Below are positions 1 to 9,024 of a DNA stretch of 64,000 bases, piece by piece. Positions within the stretch are counted from its first letter, which is position 1, and every line of letters starts with the position of its first letter. The notes under the pieces were generated by a model that saw only the letters and a program-made list of their open reading frames with translations, was not told the DNA's origin and did not search any database. This stretch comes from Burkholderia ambifaria (GTDB taxonomy: Bacteria; Pseudomonadota; Gammaproteobacteria; Burkholderiales; Burkholderiaceae). Where the stretch lies: positions 35,578 through 99,577 of the forward strand of contig NZ_LKPJ01000028.1 of assembly GCF_001443045.1 (NCBI RefSeq), written 5' to 3'. A program made the translations under genes and the position numbers.

Positions 1-2946
1 GAGCACGGCGGCCGCGGCCGTCAGCGTGATCGGACGGAAGCGCCGCACGGTCGCGCCGACGATCGCGTCGAAGCGTCCGTGGCCGGCGGCAATGTCCTGC
101 TCGATCTGGTCGACGAGGATCACCGAGTTGCGCATGATGATCCCGAACATCGCGATCACGCCGAGCATCGCGACGAAGCCGAACGGCTGGCCGAACAGCA
201 GCAGCGTGCCGACCACGCCGATCAGCCCGAGCGGCGCGGTCAGCACGACCATCAGCACGCGCGAGAAGCTCTGCAGCTGGATCATCAGCAGCGTGAACAC
301 GGCGATCGCCATCAGCGGCATCTGCGCATTGATCGACTTCTGCGCCTTCGCGCTTTCCTCGACCGAGCCACCGATGTTGATCTGATAGCCGACCGGCAGT
401 TGCGCGCGCAATGCGTTCAGCTTCGCGTCGACCGCATGCGTGACGTCGATGCCCTGCGCGCCGGCGCGCACGTCCGACTGCACGGTGATGGTCGGCTGGC
501 GGTCGCGCTCCCACACGACGCCGTATTCGAGCGTCGGCGTGAAGCGGCCGAGCGAGCCGAGCGGCACGGGGCCGTTCGGGGTCGGCATCGCGAGGCCCGC
601 GAGCTTCGCGGGATCGACGCGCTCGGAGCGCGGCGCACGCAGGTCGACCGCGATCAGCTTGTCGCGTTCGCGATACTGCGTGACGGTCGTGCCGGACAGC
701 GTCATCGCGAGGAAGCTCGATACGTCCTGCGACGTGACGTTCAGCTCGCGCGCCTTCTTCTGGTCGAGCTCGAAGCGCACCGAGCGCTCGGCCGGCTCGT
801 CCCAGTCGAACTGCACGTTGACCGTGCGTGCATCGCCGCGCATCGTCGCCGCGACTTTCTCGGCGATCGAGCGGACCGTCGCGATGCTGTCGCCGCTCAC
901 GCGGAACTGCACCGGGTAGCCGACCGGCGGGCCGTTCTCGAGCCGCGACAGCCGCCAGCGCACGGCCGGAAACTGCTCGCGCAACGTGGTTTCGAGCCAG
1001 GTCGCGAGCTTCTCGCGGTCCTTCACCGATTTCGCGGTGATCACGAACTGCGCGAAGTTCGGCAGTTGAAGCTGCTGGTCGAGCGGCAGGTAGAAGCGCG
1101 GCGCGCCGCTGCCGACGAAATTCACCGAATGATCGATCTCGGGGCGCTTGTCGATCACTTTCTCGAGGCGTTCGGTCTCGCGTAGCGTCGCCGCGAACGA
1201 TGCGCCTTCGGGCAGCCGCAGATCGACGAGCAGCTCGGGGCGATCGGAGCTCGGGAAGAACTGCTGCGGCACGAGCGAGAAGCCCATCAGCGCGACGACG
1301 AAGAGGGCACCGGTGATCAGCAGCACGACGAAGCGCCGCTCGATGCACCAGTCGATCCAGCCGCGCAGCCGCGTGTAGAAGCGCGTGTCGTAGATGTCGT
1401 GCTCGTGATCGTCCGGCAGGTGGGCTTCGTGCGCGTGCTTCTTGCGCTCGGGCAGCAGGTGATAGCCGAGCAGCGGAATCAGCACGACGGCCGCGAACCA
1501 CGACGCGATCAGCGCGATCGCCGACACCTCGAAGATCGAGCGCGTGTACTCGCCGGTGCTCGATTTCGCGAGCGCGATCGGCAGGAAGCCCGACACGGTG
1601 ACGAGCGTGCCGGTCAGCATCGGGAACGCGGTGCTCGTATAGGCGAACGCGGCGGCGCGTGCGCGGGTGTAACCCTGTTCGAGCTTCACGGCCATCATCT
1701 CGACCGCGATGATCGCGTCGTCGACGAGCAGCCCGAGCGCGAGCACGAGCGTGCCGAGCGACACCTTGTGCAGCCCGATGTCGAACAGGTACATGAAGAG
1801 GGCGGTCACGGCGAGCACGACCGGAATCGAGATCACGACGACCATCCCGGTGCGCAGCCCGAGCGACACGAGGCTCACGACGAGCACGATCGCGACGGCT
1901 TCTGCGACCGCTTCGAGGAAATCGTCGACCGAATGCGCGACCGCATGCGGCATGCTCGACACCAGCGTCAGCTTCAGGCCGGCCGGCAATTGCGCCTGCA
2001 GGTCCTTCGATTCGGCATCGAGCGCCTTGCCGAGCCGGATCACGTCGCCGCCGGGCTTCATCGTCACGCCGATGCCGAGCACCGCATGACCGTTGGCACG
2101 CATCTGCGTGACGGGCGGATCGTCGTAGCCGCGCTTCACGGTGGCCAGATCGCCGAGCCGGAACGTGCGGCCGTTGATGCGGATCAGCGTGTCGGCGATT
2201 GCCGCGACGTTGTCGAACTGGCCGCTCGGCCGCACGAACACGCGATCGTCGGCGGTGGTCAGCACGCCGGTCGACGAGATGTCGTTCTGTGCGTTGATCG
2301 CCTGTCCGAGCTGTTGCGGCGAGATGCCGAGGCGCGTGAGCTGCGCGTTGTTCACCTCGATGAAGATCCGCTGGTCGGGGTCGCCGAAGTAGTCGACCTT
2401 GCCGACGCCGGGCACCCGCAGCAGCACGGTGCGCAGCTGGTCCGCATAGTCGTGGAGCTGCGCGGGCGTGAAGCCGTCGTCTTCGAGCGTCCAGATGTTC
2501 GTATAGACGTCGCCGAATTCGTCGTTGAAGAACGGGCCCTGCACGCCGGGCGGCAGCGTATAGCCGATATCGCCGACCTTCTTGCGGATCTGGTACCAGG
2601 TCTCGGGCACGTCCTTCACGGGCGCCGAATCCTTCATCGTGAAGAAGATCAACGATTCGCCGGGGCGCGAATAGCTGCGCAGGAAGTCGATGGCCGGCGT
2701 TTCCTGCAGCTTGCGGCCGATCCGATCGGTTACCTGTTCCTGCACCTGCCGCGCGCTCGCGCCGGGCCAGAACGTGCGGATCACCATCACGCGGAACGTG
2801 AACGGCGGGTCTTCGGATTGTGCGAGCCGCGTGTACGCGAGGATGCCCGCGAGCGTCGCGAGCGCGATCAGGTAGACGACCAGCGCCTGGTGGCGCAGCG
2901 CCCATGCCGACAGGTTGAACCGGCCTTCTTCGCGGGGGCCGCTCAT
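1..2946 (-). CDS. RND efflux transporter, inner-membrane permease (3' end outside window)
   Basis: Proton-driven pump of the AcrB/MexF family, acting in the inner membrane as the permease of a tripartite efflux system. The frame is open from the ATG at 2946 to the window edge, giving 982 residues of a family that usually has about 1,020-1,050, so only the C-terminal tail is missing. An N-terminal membrane helix (about residues 10-32) is followed by porter domains. The paired acidic residues used for proton relay in TM4 are visible at Asp409-Asp410, in a VDDAIIAVE context. The start overlaps the stop of the adaptor gene by four bases (ATGA), implying coupled translation. Substrate is not deducible. 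An outer-membrane channel gene, if present, lies beyond position 1. Confidence 0.93.
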   Translation of the reverse strand, partial: MSGPREEGRFNLSAWALRHQALVVYLIALATLAGILAYTRLAQSEDPPFTFRVMVIRTFWPGASARQVQEQVTDRIGRKLQETPAIDFLRSYSRPGESLIFFTMKDSAPVKDVPETWYQIRKKVGDIGYTLPPGVQGPFFNDEFGDVYTNIWTLEDDGFTPAQLHDYADQLRTVLLRVPGVGKVDYFGDPDQRIFIEVNNAQLTRLGISPQQLGQAINAQNDISSTGVLTTADDRVFVRPSGQFDNVAAIADTLIRINGRTFRLGDLATVKRGYDDPPVTQMRANGHAVLGIGVTMKPGGDVIRLGKALDAESKDLQAQLPAGLKLTLVSSMPHAVAHSVDDFLEAVAEAVAIVLVVSLVSLGLRTGMVVVISIPVVLAVTALFMYLFDIGLHKVSLGTLVLALGLLVDDAIIAVEMMAVKLEQGYTRARAAAFAYTSTAFPMLTGTLVTVSGFLPIALAKSSTGEYTRSIFEVSAIALIASWFAAVVLIPLLGYHLLPERKKHAHEAHLPDDHEHDIYDTRFYTRLRGWIDWCIERRFVVLLITGALFVVALMGFSLVPQQFFPSSDRPELLVDLRLPEGASFAATLRETERLEKVIDKRPEIDHSVNFVGSGAPRFYLPLDQQLQLPNFAQFVITAKSVKDREKLATWLETTLREQFPAVRWRLSRLENGPPVGYPVQFRVSGDSIATVRSIAEKVAATMRGDARTVNVQFDWDEPAERSVRFELDQKKARELNVTSQDVSSFLAMTLSGTTVTQYRERDKLIAVDLRAPRSERVDPAKLAGLAMPTPNGPVPLGSLGRFTPTLEYGVVWERDRQPTITVQSDVRAGAQGIDVTHAVDAKLNALRAQLPVGYQINIGGSVEESAKAQKSINAQMPLMAIAVFTLLMIQLQSFSRVLMVVLTAPLGLIGVVGTLLLFGQPFGFVAMLGVIAMFGIIMRNSVILVDQIEQDIAAGHGRFDAIVGATVRRFRPITLTAAAAVL

Positions 2947-4052
2947 GACGCGAAGTCCTCCGGGTGCAGCGGTGCGATCGGCCGCACCTTCTCGCCCGCG
3001 CTGACCGTATGCACGCCTTGCAGCACGACGTGCTCGCCCGGCTGCAGCCCGTGCGACACGGTGACGGTGCGTTCGTTGAAGCGCGCGACGTCGACGCGGC
3101 GCAGTTCGAGCGAGTCGTCCTTCGCGCGCACGACCCACACGGCCGGATGCGGGCCGTCGTGGAACAGCGCGGTCGCGGGCAGCGTGATGCTCGGCGCGTT
3201 GCCGGCAACCGGCGCGCCGTCGAATGCGACGTTCGCGGTCATCCCGAGGCGCACGGCCGGATCGGGCGCGGCGAGCGTGAGCTTCACGCGATAGGTGCGG
3301 CTTTGCGGATCGGCGGCCGGTGCGATTTCGCGGACTTTCGCGGCGAACTGGCGGCCCGGCAGCGATGGCAGCGTGACGCTCGCCGCGTGCCCGGGCGTGA
3401 GCGACGCGAGCGCGGCTTCGGGCACGTCGCTCACGACGTCGACGTCGCCGGACCACGCGAGCTGGTAGACGGCCTGGCCGGCCGATACGTTCTGGCCCGT
3501 GTCGGCCGGTTCGGCGGTGATGGTGCCCGCGTGATCGGCGACGAGGGTCGCATAGCGGAGCTGGTTCTTCGCGAGCGCGAGCTGCTGCTGCGCCTGGTCG
3601 CGCTGCGCGAGCGCCGACGTGTAGCTGTTCTCGGTCTGCTCGAGCTGCGCGGTCGCGATCAGGTTCTCGCGCGCCTGCGCGCGATCGCGGTCGAGCTGCT
3701 GTTTCGCGAACGCGAGGCTGTGCGATGCGGCATCAAGCTGCGCCTGCGCGCTCGCGGCGTTCTTCTCGACGTCGGACGGATCGAGCAGCGCGACGACCTG
3801 ACCGGCCTTGACCGTATCGCCGAGCCGCACCTTGCGCTCGACGATCTTGCCCGCGATGCGGAACGACAGCGGCGTCGCATAACGCGGCTGGATCTCGCCG
3901 GGCAGCGTGGCCGCGGTCGCAACGCCGTCGGCCTGCGCGGGCAGCGCGACGACCGGGCGCGGCGCGGGCGGCGCGGCTTCCTTCGGATGACAGGCGGCGA
4001 GAACGAGCGCGGTGCCGATCAGCAGCACGGCGCGGGAACCGGAGCGATTCAC
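2943..4052 (-). CDS. RND efflux periplasmic adaptor (membrane fusion lipoprotein)
   Basis: 369-residue HlyD/AcrA-type adaptor that bridges the RND permease encoded just downstream to an outer-membrane channel. The N-terminus is a lipoprotein signal with a lipobox LVLAAC ending at Cys21. A lipoyl/barrel segment follows, containing GDTVKAGQVVALLDPSD near residues 78-94. An Ala/Gln-rich alpha-helical hairpin covers about 95-165, and a second lipoyl half with beta-barrel follows. It is the first gene of a two-gene operon, transcribed away from the TetR gene at 4244. Known members pump antibiotics, solvents or metabolites; nothing in the sequence narrows this. Confidence 0.93.
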   Translation of the reverse strand: MNRSGSRAVLLIGTALVLAACHPKEAAPPAPRPVVALPAQADGVATAATLPGEIQPRYATPLSFRIAGKIVERKVRLGDTVKAGQVVALLDPSDVEKNAASAQAQLDAASHSLAFAKQQLDRDRAQARENLIATAQLEQTENSYTSALAQRDQAQQQLALAKNQLRYATLVADHAGTITAEPADTGQNVSAGQAVYQLAWSGDVDVVSDVPEAALASLTPGHAASVTLPSLPGRQFAAKVREIAPAADPQSRTYRVKLTLAAPDPAVRLGMTANVAFDGAPVAGNAPSITLPATALFHDGPHPAVWVVRAKDDSLELRRVDVARFNERTVTVSHGLQPGEHVVLQGVHTVSAGEKVRPIAPLHPEDFAS

Positions 4053-4174
4053 GAAACCCCCAGAGCAGGTGAAAGCGGGACGAAGCCGGCAAGCGCGGCG
4101 GGCGCTTGCCCCGAGTGGCGCAGGCGTGGCGCGCGCCGACAGAGACGAACGAGGTCGTTCGGAAACTGTGGCGA

Positions 4175-4200
4175 ATTCTAATACACACCTGTATCTGAAT
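4175..4200. promoter_or_regulatory. Palindromic candidate operator between the RND operon and tetR
   Basis: The centre ATACA-CACC-TGTAT is a perfect 5+5 inverted repeat at 4181-4194. The symmetry continues outward with ATTC at 4175-4178 and GAAT at 4197-4200, all about the same axis. It lies between the divergent adaptor (start 4052) and TetR (start 4244) genes, in a short AT-rich stretch of otherwise GC-rich DNA. TetR regulators of RND pumps normally bind such a site and repress both directions; that role is inferred. Confidence 0.55.
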
Positions 4201-4243
4201 GCAAAGATGAATCCGAAAGGGAGTTGATGCTAGACTGCGCGCC

Positions 4244-4864
4244 ATGAAACCACAGCGCTTAACTCGCGAGCAGAGCAGGGACCAGACGCGCGAACGTCTG
4301 CTGAATGCCGCGCACCGGATTTTTCTGAAGAAAGGTTATGTCGCCGCGAGCGTCGAGGACATCGCGGCGGCGGCGGGGTACACGCGCGGCGCGTTCTACT
4401 CGAACTTCCACAGCAAGTCGGAGCTGCTGCTCGAACTGCTCGAGCGCGACCACGATTCGGTGCAGGCCGATTTCGAGGCGATCTTCGAGGAGGGCGGGCC
4501 GCGCGAGCAGATGGAGTCGATGGCGCTCGCGTACTACCGGACGCTCTTTCGCGACGATGAGTATTCGCTGCTGTGGGGCGAGGCGAAACTGCAGGCGGCG
4601 CGCGACGCGAAGTTTCGCGTGCGCTTCAACCAGTTCCTGCACGGCAAGCGGCTGCAGATGGCCGAGTTCATCCAGCGCTTCGCCGAGCGCGCCGGCACGC
4701 CGCTGCTGCTGCCGGCCGAGACGCTCGCGTTCGGGCTGATGTGCCTGTGCGACGGCGTGCAGTCGTACTACACGGCCGATCCGCAGCACGTGTCGGCCGA
4801 CGTGGCCGAATCGGTGCTTGCGGGGTTCTTCGCACGGGTCGTGCTGGGGCGCGCGCCGGACTGA
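4244..4864 (+). CDS. TetR/AcrR-family transcriptional regulator, likely repressor of the adjacent RND pump
   Basis: 206 residues. The N-terminal helix-turn-helix is typical of the family: SVEDIAAAAGYTRGAFYSNF at about residues 37-56, with the FYSNFHSKSELL signature that follows the recognition helix. The C-terminal ligand-binding half is variable, as usual. The gene is divergent from the RND adaptor gene with a palindrome between them, the classical layout of a local repressor induced by pump substrates. The ATG at 4244 places the HTH at the usual distance from the N-terminus. Confidence 0.9.
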   Translation: MKPQRLTREQSRDQTRERLLNAAHRIFLKKGYVAASVEDIAAAAGYTRGAFYSNFHSKSELLLELLERDHDSVQADFEAIFEEGGPREQMESMALAYYRTLFRDDEYSLLWGEAKLQAARDAKFRVRFNQFLHGKRLQMAEFIQRFAERAGTPLLLPAETLAFGLMCLCDGVQSYYTADPQHVSADVAESVLAGFFARVVLGRAPD

Positions 4865-4930
4865 ACGATCGGGCGGCCGCGAATGCGGTGCGGCCGTGCA
4901 TGCCCCACCGGGTTCCGTGCACCGTGTCCG

Positions 4931-6712
4931 TCAGCGCTCGCCGGTCATCCGCCGGTAAGCGTCGAGCAGCGACGTCTTGTAGACGACGCCGGCGAGCGTC
5001 GGCTCGGCTTCGCTTTCGATCACCGGCAACCGTTCGCCCTGGAACGCCATGAAGCGTTCGAGCGCGGTCGCGAGCGGCATGTCGGGCGTGAGCAGCGGAA
5101 ACGGCGTATGCGTGTAGTGCGCGGCCGTCTTGTCGGTCGTGTCGCGCTTGTCGAGCAGGTCGGACGTGATGTCCTTCAATGCGACCGCGCCGCGGAAGCG
5201 CCCGGCCTCGTCGGTCACGTACAGATACTTCACCGGATATTCGAGAAACACGCGCGTCATGTCGGCGACCGTCGCGGTGAGCGGCACGACCGTCTGCGCG
5301 GGCTGGATCAGCTCGCGCATCTGGGTGGTGCGCAGCCGCAGCCGTTCCTGCGCGTCCTGGTGATGGTGCAGCGTGATCTCGTACATCGACGTCGTGCCGG
5401 TCGCGCGCGCGACGAAATACGCGAACACGCACGACACCATGAGCGGCAGCACGACCTGGTAGCTGAGCGTCATCTCGAAGATCATCAGGATCGCCATCAG
5501 CGGCGCCTGCGTGGCGCCGGCCATGAACGCGCCCATCCCGACCATCGCATACGCGAAGTACGCGGACGTGTGGCCGGGCCACAGCGCGTTCATCGCGAGC
5601 CCGAACAGCGAGCCGAACACGGCGCCGACGAACAGCGTCGGCGTGAAGACGCCGCCGACCGCGCCGGAACCTGCCGTCGCGGCGGTCGCGATCACCTTGA
5701 ACGCCAGCACCGCGACGAGCGCCTGCCAGGTCCACGGCGAATGCAGGATGTGGTTCACGACGCTGTAGCCGTTGCCCCATACGTCCGGAATCCACACCGA
5801 GATCACGCCGACCACGAGGCCGCCGAGCGCGAGCCGCACCGGCAGCGGCACGGGCAGCCGCTTGAACTGGTTCTTCGACGCATCGAGCAGATGCAGGAAC
5901 TGCGGCGCGAGCACGCCGCACAGCGCGCCGAGCACGACGAACAGCAGCACCTCGGGGCCCGTGACGGCCGGGAACACCGGCATCTCGTACGGCGGCCGGT
6001 AGCCGGCGAATTCCCGCATCACGATGTTCGCGACGACGGAGGCGACGACCATCGGCCCGAAGCTCTCCATCGCGATCGTGCCGAGCACGATTTCGGATAC
6101 GAAGAACGCGCCGGCGATCGGCGCGTTGTACGCGGACGTGATACCGGCCGCCGCGCCGCACGCGACGAGCAGGCGCAGGCGCGGCGGGTCGAAGTGCACG
6201 AAGCGGCCGACCAGCGACGCGGCGAGCGCCGCGAGCTGCACCATCGGGCCTTCGCGGCCGATCGAACCGCCGCTGCCGATCGTCAGCAGCGACGACACGC
6301 TGCGCCACAGGCTCTGGCGTACCGGCACGACGCCGTCGCCGAGCGCGACGGCCTCCATGTAGTCGGTCTTGCCGGATTTCCTGTCGCCGCGCGTCGCGAG
6401 CAGCAGCACGCAGCCGGCCAGGAAGCCGCCCGCGGCCGGCATCCAGAAGCGCACGTACCACGGCAGGCTTCTCGCCATCTGCACGAAGCTGCCGCCGTGT
6501 CCGGAGATCAGGTGCTGCATCAGGTCGATGCCTTCGCGAAACGTCATGGTGGCGAAGGCGCCGCCGACGCCGACGATGGCCGACCAGATCAGCATCGTAT
6601 GGGCGTCCGACAGGCGGAACAGTGTCTGGGCGCGAGTGCGCAGCTTCAGCAGGAACGAGAGCACGGCTGAAAGAGGGTGATGAAGAGAACGAAGGAAAAC
6701 GACGCGAAGCAT
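4931..6712 (-). CDS. CLC-family chloride channel/transporter with C-terminal CBS domains
   Basis: Polytopic anion channel or proton/anion exchanger. The start chosen is the ATG at 6712 (593 aa). An in-frame ATG at 6787 would run into the end of the next gene and adds a basic tail unlike a CLC N-terminus. The filter motif GSGGSIGREGPMVQ keeps the gating glutamate (GREGP). The usual GSGIP chloride-coordinating loop is not recognisable before it. The segment NAPIAGAFFVSEIV keeps the first glutamate of the E. coli internal pair but has Ile where the inner proton glutamate (E203) would be. The last about 130 residues look like a CBS pair (VADMTRVFLEYPVKYLYVTD). Whether it is a channel or an exchanger is open. 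Confidence 0.88.
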   Translation of the reverse strand: MLRVVFLRSLHHPLSAVLSFLLKLRTRAQTLFRLSDAHTMLIWSAIVGVGGAFATMTFREGIDLMQHLISGHGGSFVQMARSLPWYVRFWMPAAGGFLAGCVLLLATRGDRKSGKTDYMEAVALGDGVVPVRQSLWRSVSSLLTIGSGGSIGREGPMVQLAALAASLVGRFVHFDPPRLRLLVACGAAAGITSAYNAPIAGAFFVSEIVLGTIAMESFGPMVVASVVANIVMREFAGYRPPYEMPVFPAVTGPEVLLFVVLGALCGVLAPQFLHLLDASKNQFKRLPVPLPVRLALGGLVVGVISVWIPDVWGNGYSVVNHILHSPWTWQALVAVLAFKVIATAATAGSGAVGGVFTPTLFVGAVFGSLFGLAMNALWPGHTSAYFAYAMVGMGAFMAGATQAPLMAILMIFEMTLSYQVVLPLMVSCVFAYFVARATGTTSMYEITLHHHQDAQERLRLRTTQMRELIQPAQTVVPLTATVADMTRVFLEYPVKYLYVTDEAGRFRGAVALKDITSDLLDKRDTTDKTAAHYTHTPFPLLTPDMPLATALERFMAFQGERLPVIESEAEPTLAGVVYKTSLLDAYRRMTGER

Positions 6713-6779
6713 AGCACTGCGCCGCGCCCGCGGGATCTTCCCGTCGGGCGCGGCGCGTGTCGCGGCGTGGATGTGCGGC

Positions 6780-7856
6780 TTAGCCAAGCCAGTGTTGCAC
6801 CGCCCAGGTGATCCCGTAGCCGCCGGCGATCAGCCAGACGTACAGGATCAGGCCGGTGGTCAGCGCGCGCGGGCCGGCCTCGCGGATCTGCGACACGCGG
6901 GTCTCGATGCCGAGCGCGGTCATCGCCATCGTCAGCGCGAAGGTGTCGAGCACGTTCAGCGTATGTGTGACGTCGGCGGGCAGCACGTTCAGCGAATTGA
7001 CGATCACGAAGCCGAGGAAACCGAGCGCGAACCACGGCACGGCCATCTTGCGCTTGCCTTGCGCGCCGTCGGCGGCCGCATTGGCCGAGCGTGCCGAGCG
7101 GGCGAGCCACCAGCCGAGCGTGAGCAGCACCGGCACCAGCAGCATCACGCGGGTCATCTTCACGATGGTCGCGACGTGCGTGACCTGCGGGCTGATGTCG
7201 CTCGCCGCGCCGACCACCTGCGCGACTTCGTGGATCGTGCCGCCGAAGAACAGGCCGAGGCCGGCCGGGTCGAGCTGGAGCAGGCCGGCGTGATACGCGA
7301 GGGGATACAGGAACATCGACAGCGTGCCGAACAGCACCACGCTGCCCACGGCCATCGCGCTCTGGTGCGGCTTCGACTGCAGCGTCGACTCGAACGCGAG
7401 CACGGCGGCCGCGCCGCAGATCGCGCTGCCGGCAGCGGTCAGCAGCGCCGCGTCGCGATCGAGCTTCATCACCTTCATGCCGACCCAGGTGCCGATCACG
7501 AGTGTGCTGACGACGACCAGCACCGACACCGTCAGGCCCGGCAGGCCCACCTGCGCGATTTCCTGCAGGCTCACGCGCAGGCCGAAGAACGCGACCGCGA
7601 TACGCAGCAGCTTGCGCGCGGAAAAGTTGACGCCGGCCGCCCAGCTCGCCGGCATGCCGTCACGCAGCGCGTTGCCGTACAGCGCGCCCGCGACGATGCC
7701 GACGATCAGCGGTGACAGGCCGAGCCCGGCGATCGCCGGAAGTTGCGACAGGCTCGTGACGGCGGCGGCGAACAGCGCGACGAACAGCACGCCGTTCAAC
7801 TGACCGCGCATCGATGGCGCGGCGTGGCTGAGATGGGGAGTCGGAGCAGTGGACAT
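6780..7856 (-). CDS. yeiH: YeiH-family (UPF0324) putative anion/sulfate exporter
   Basis: 358-residue integral membrane protein with about ten hydrophobic segments. Family hallmarks seen are LIVGIVAGALYGN, LRIAVAFFGLRVSLQEI, AGSAICGAAAV and GGTIHEVAQVVGAA. The family is conserved but poorly characterised; some members are described as sulfate exporters. The ATG at 7856 is preferred to an upstream in-frame ATG at 8045, because the extra 63 codons would overlap the divergent LysR gene and do not look coding. The pairing with a divergent LysR gene mirrors E. coli yeiH-yeiE. Confidence 0.87.
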   Translation of the reverse strand: MSTAPTPHLSHAAPSMRGQLNGVLFVALFAAAVTSLSQLPAIAGLGLSPLIVGIVAGALYGNALRDGMPASWAAGVNFSARKLLRIAVAFFGLRVSLQEIAQVGLPGLTVSVLVVVSTLVIGTWVGMKVMKLDRDAALLTAAGSAICGAAAVLAFESTLQSKPHQSAMAVGSVVLFGTLSMFLYPLAYHAGLLQLDPAGLGLFFGGTIHEVAQVVGAASDISPQVTHVATIVKMTRVMLLVPVLLTLGWWLARSARSANAAADGAQGKRKMAVPWFALGFLGFVIVNSLNVLPADVTHTLNVLDTFALTMAMTALGIETRVSQIREAGPRALTTGLILYVWLIAGGYGITWAVQHWLG

Positions 7857-7904
7857 GGGGCACCGTGATGAAGCAGGTTGCGATGGCCTAATCCTAATTT
7901 GGAT

Positions 7905-7914
7905 ATATCGATAT
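7905..7914. promoter_or_regulatory. AT-rich palindrome in the yeiH/lysR divergent promoter
   Basis: ATATCGATAT is a perfect 10-bp palindrome inside an AT-rich island (about 7890-7965) between the two divergent starts. LysR regulators commonly bind AT-rich dyads at such positions. Its use by the adjacent regulator is inferred from location only. Confidence 0.35.
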
Positions 7915-7967
7915 GAAAAATTGTGATTTGTGACGTAAACTATCCGGAAAGCCGATAATTCATCCCC

Positions 7968-8861
7968 ATGACCCCGGATCAACTGATAACGTTCGCGGCC
8001 GTCGCCGAGCACCTGAACATCAGCCACGCTGCCGTGGCGCTGCATCTCTCGCAGCCTGCCGTGTCCGGCCAGCTGCGCCTGCTGCAGGACGAGTTCGGCG
8101 AGCCGCTATACCAGCGCGACGGCCGCGGCATCCGCCTCACGCCGGTCGGCGAGCAGCTCGCGCAGTACGCGAAGGCGCAGCGCGACACGTTCGCGCAGGC
8201 GCGCGCGTTTCGCGACGCGGTGCGCGGGCTCGATGCCGGCACGCTGCGAATCGGCGCGAGCACGACGCCGGCCAGCTACCTGCTGCCGTACCTGATCGCG
8301 GCGTTCCAGCCGCGCGCGCCGCGGGTCGCGATCCAGACGATGAGCGGCAATACGGCCGACGTGGTTGCCGCACTGGCGTCGCTCGACATCGCGATGATCG
8401 AAGGGCCGCCCGGCGAGTCGCTGCCGCCCGGCACCGCCGTGCATGCGTGGCGCGAGGACGAGATCGTCGCGGTCGTGCCGGCCGGGCATCCGCTCGCCGC
8501 ACCCGAGTACGAAGCCGGCGTCACGCTCGACGCACTCGCCGCGCATCCGCTCGTGCTGCGCGAGGAGGGCTCTGCCGTGCGGCAGCTCGTCGAACGCGCG
8601 TTCGCGCACGGCGGTGCGCCGACGCGCGTCGCGTTCGAGATCGCGGGCGTCGAGGCCGTGAAGGAAGCCGTGCGTGCGGGGATGGGCGTCGGGTTCGTGT
8701 CCGCGATGTCGCTGCGTCACGAGGATGCGGCGCTCGTGCCGCGTTCGCTGGCCCCCGCGCCGCTCACGCGCCATTTCTCGATTCTGGTGCCGCATGGCGC
8801 CGCGCCGTCGCGCGTGGCCGCCCAGTTCCTCGACATGAGCCTCTCGCACGACGCCGCATAG
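7968..8861 (+). CDS. yeiE: LysR-family regulator, YeiE/CbbR-like
   Basis: 297 residues. The N-terminal winged HTH reads MTPDQLITFAAVAEHLNISH followed by AAVALHLSQPAVSGQLRLLQ, characteristic of the YeiE/CbbR branch. A periplasmic-binding-protein-like effector domain starts near residue 90 (GTLRIGASTTPASYLLPYL). It is divergent from the YeiH exporter gene, so it probably controls that gene and itself. The inducer cannot be deduced. The symbol is given by analogy with the E. coli yeiE-yeiH pair and is not proven. Confidence 0.85.
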   Translation: MTPDQLITFAAVAEHLNISHAAVALHLSQPAVSGQLRLLQDEFGEPLYQRDGRGIRLTPVGEQLAQYAKAQRDTFAQARAFRDAVRGLDAGTLRIGASTTPASYLLPYLIAAFQPRAPRVAIQTMSGNTADVVAALASLDIAMIEGPPGESLPPGTAVHAWREDEIVAVVPAGHPLAAPEYEAGVTLDALAAHPLVLREEGSAVRQLVERAFAHGGAPTRVAFEIAGVEAVKEAVRAGMGVGFVSAMSLRHEDAALVPRSLAPAPLTRHFSILVPHGAAPSRVAAQFLDMSLSHDAA

Positions 8862-8988
8862 GCCGCCGAAGCTGCTCCGGGAACGCCGAATGCAGGTGCG
8901 CTGGCACGCATTCTTCGTGTGCCGGCCGGTCTTAGGGATTTCCTCTATGGCGCGCACCTGAGGCGAAGCGCACCATCCGTCTCAAGCA

Positions 8989-9006
8989 AATGGAACCGGT
9001 TCCATT
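8989..9006. promoter_or_regulatory. PtxS-type operator upstream of kguE
   Basis: AATGGAACCGGTTCCATT is a perfect 18-bp palindrome ending 18 bases before the kguE start. Its core, TGGAACCGGTTCCA, differs from the published Pseudomonas PtxS operator TGAAACCGGTTTCA by one symmetric base pair per arm. The central CpG step is typical of LacI-family sites. The position would block transcription start or ribosome binding, consistent with repression by the LacI protein encoded at 13.5 kb. Confidence 0.8.
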
Positions 9007-9024
9007 CCGGTAAAAAGGGCAGAC

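Noticed and set aside
79..3294. Long plus-strand open frames opposite the RND permease gene
   Set aside because: They are antisense shadows produced by very high GC3 codon bias; translations are Arg/His/Asp-rich with no motifs.
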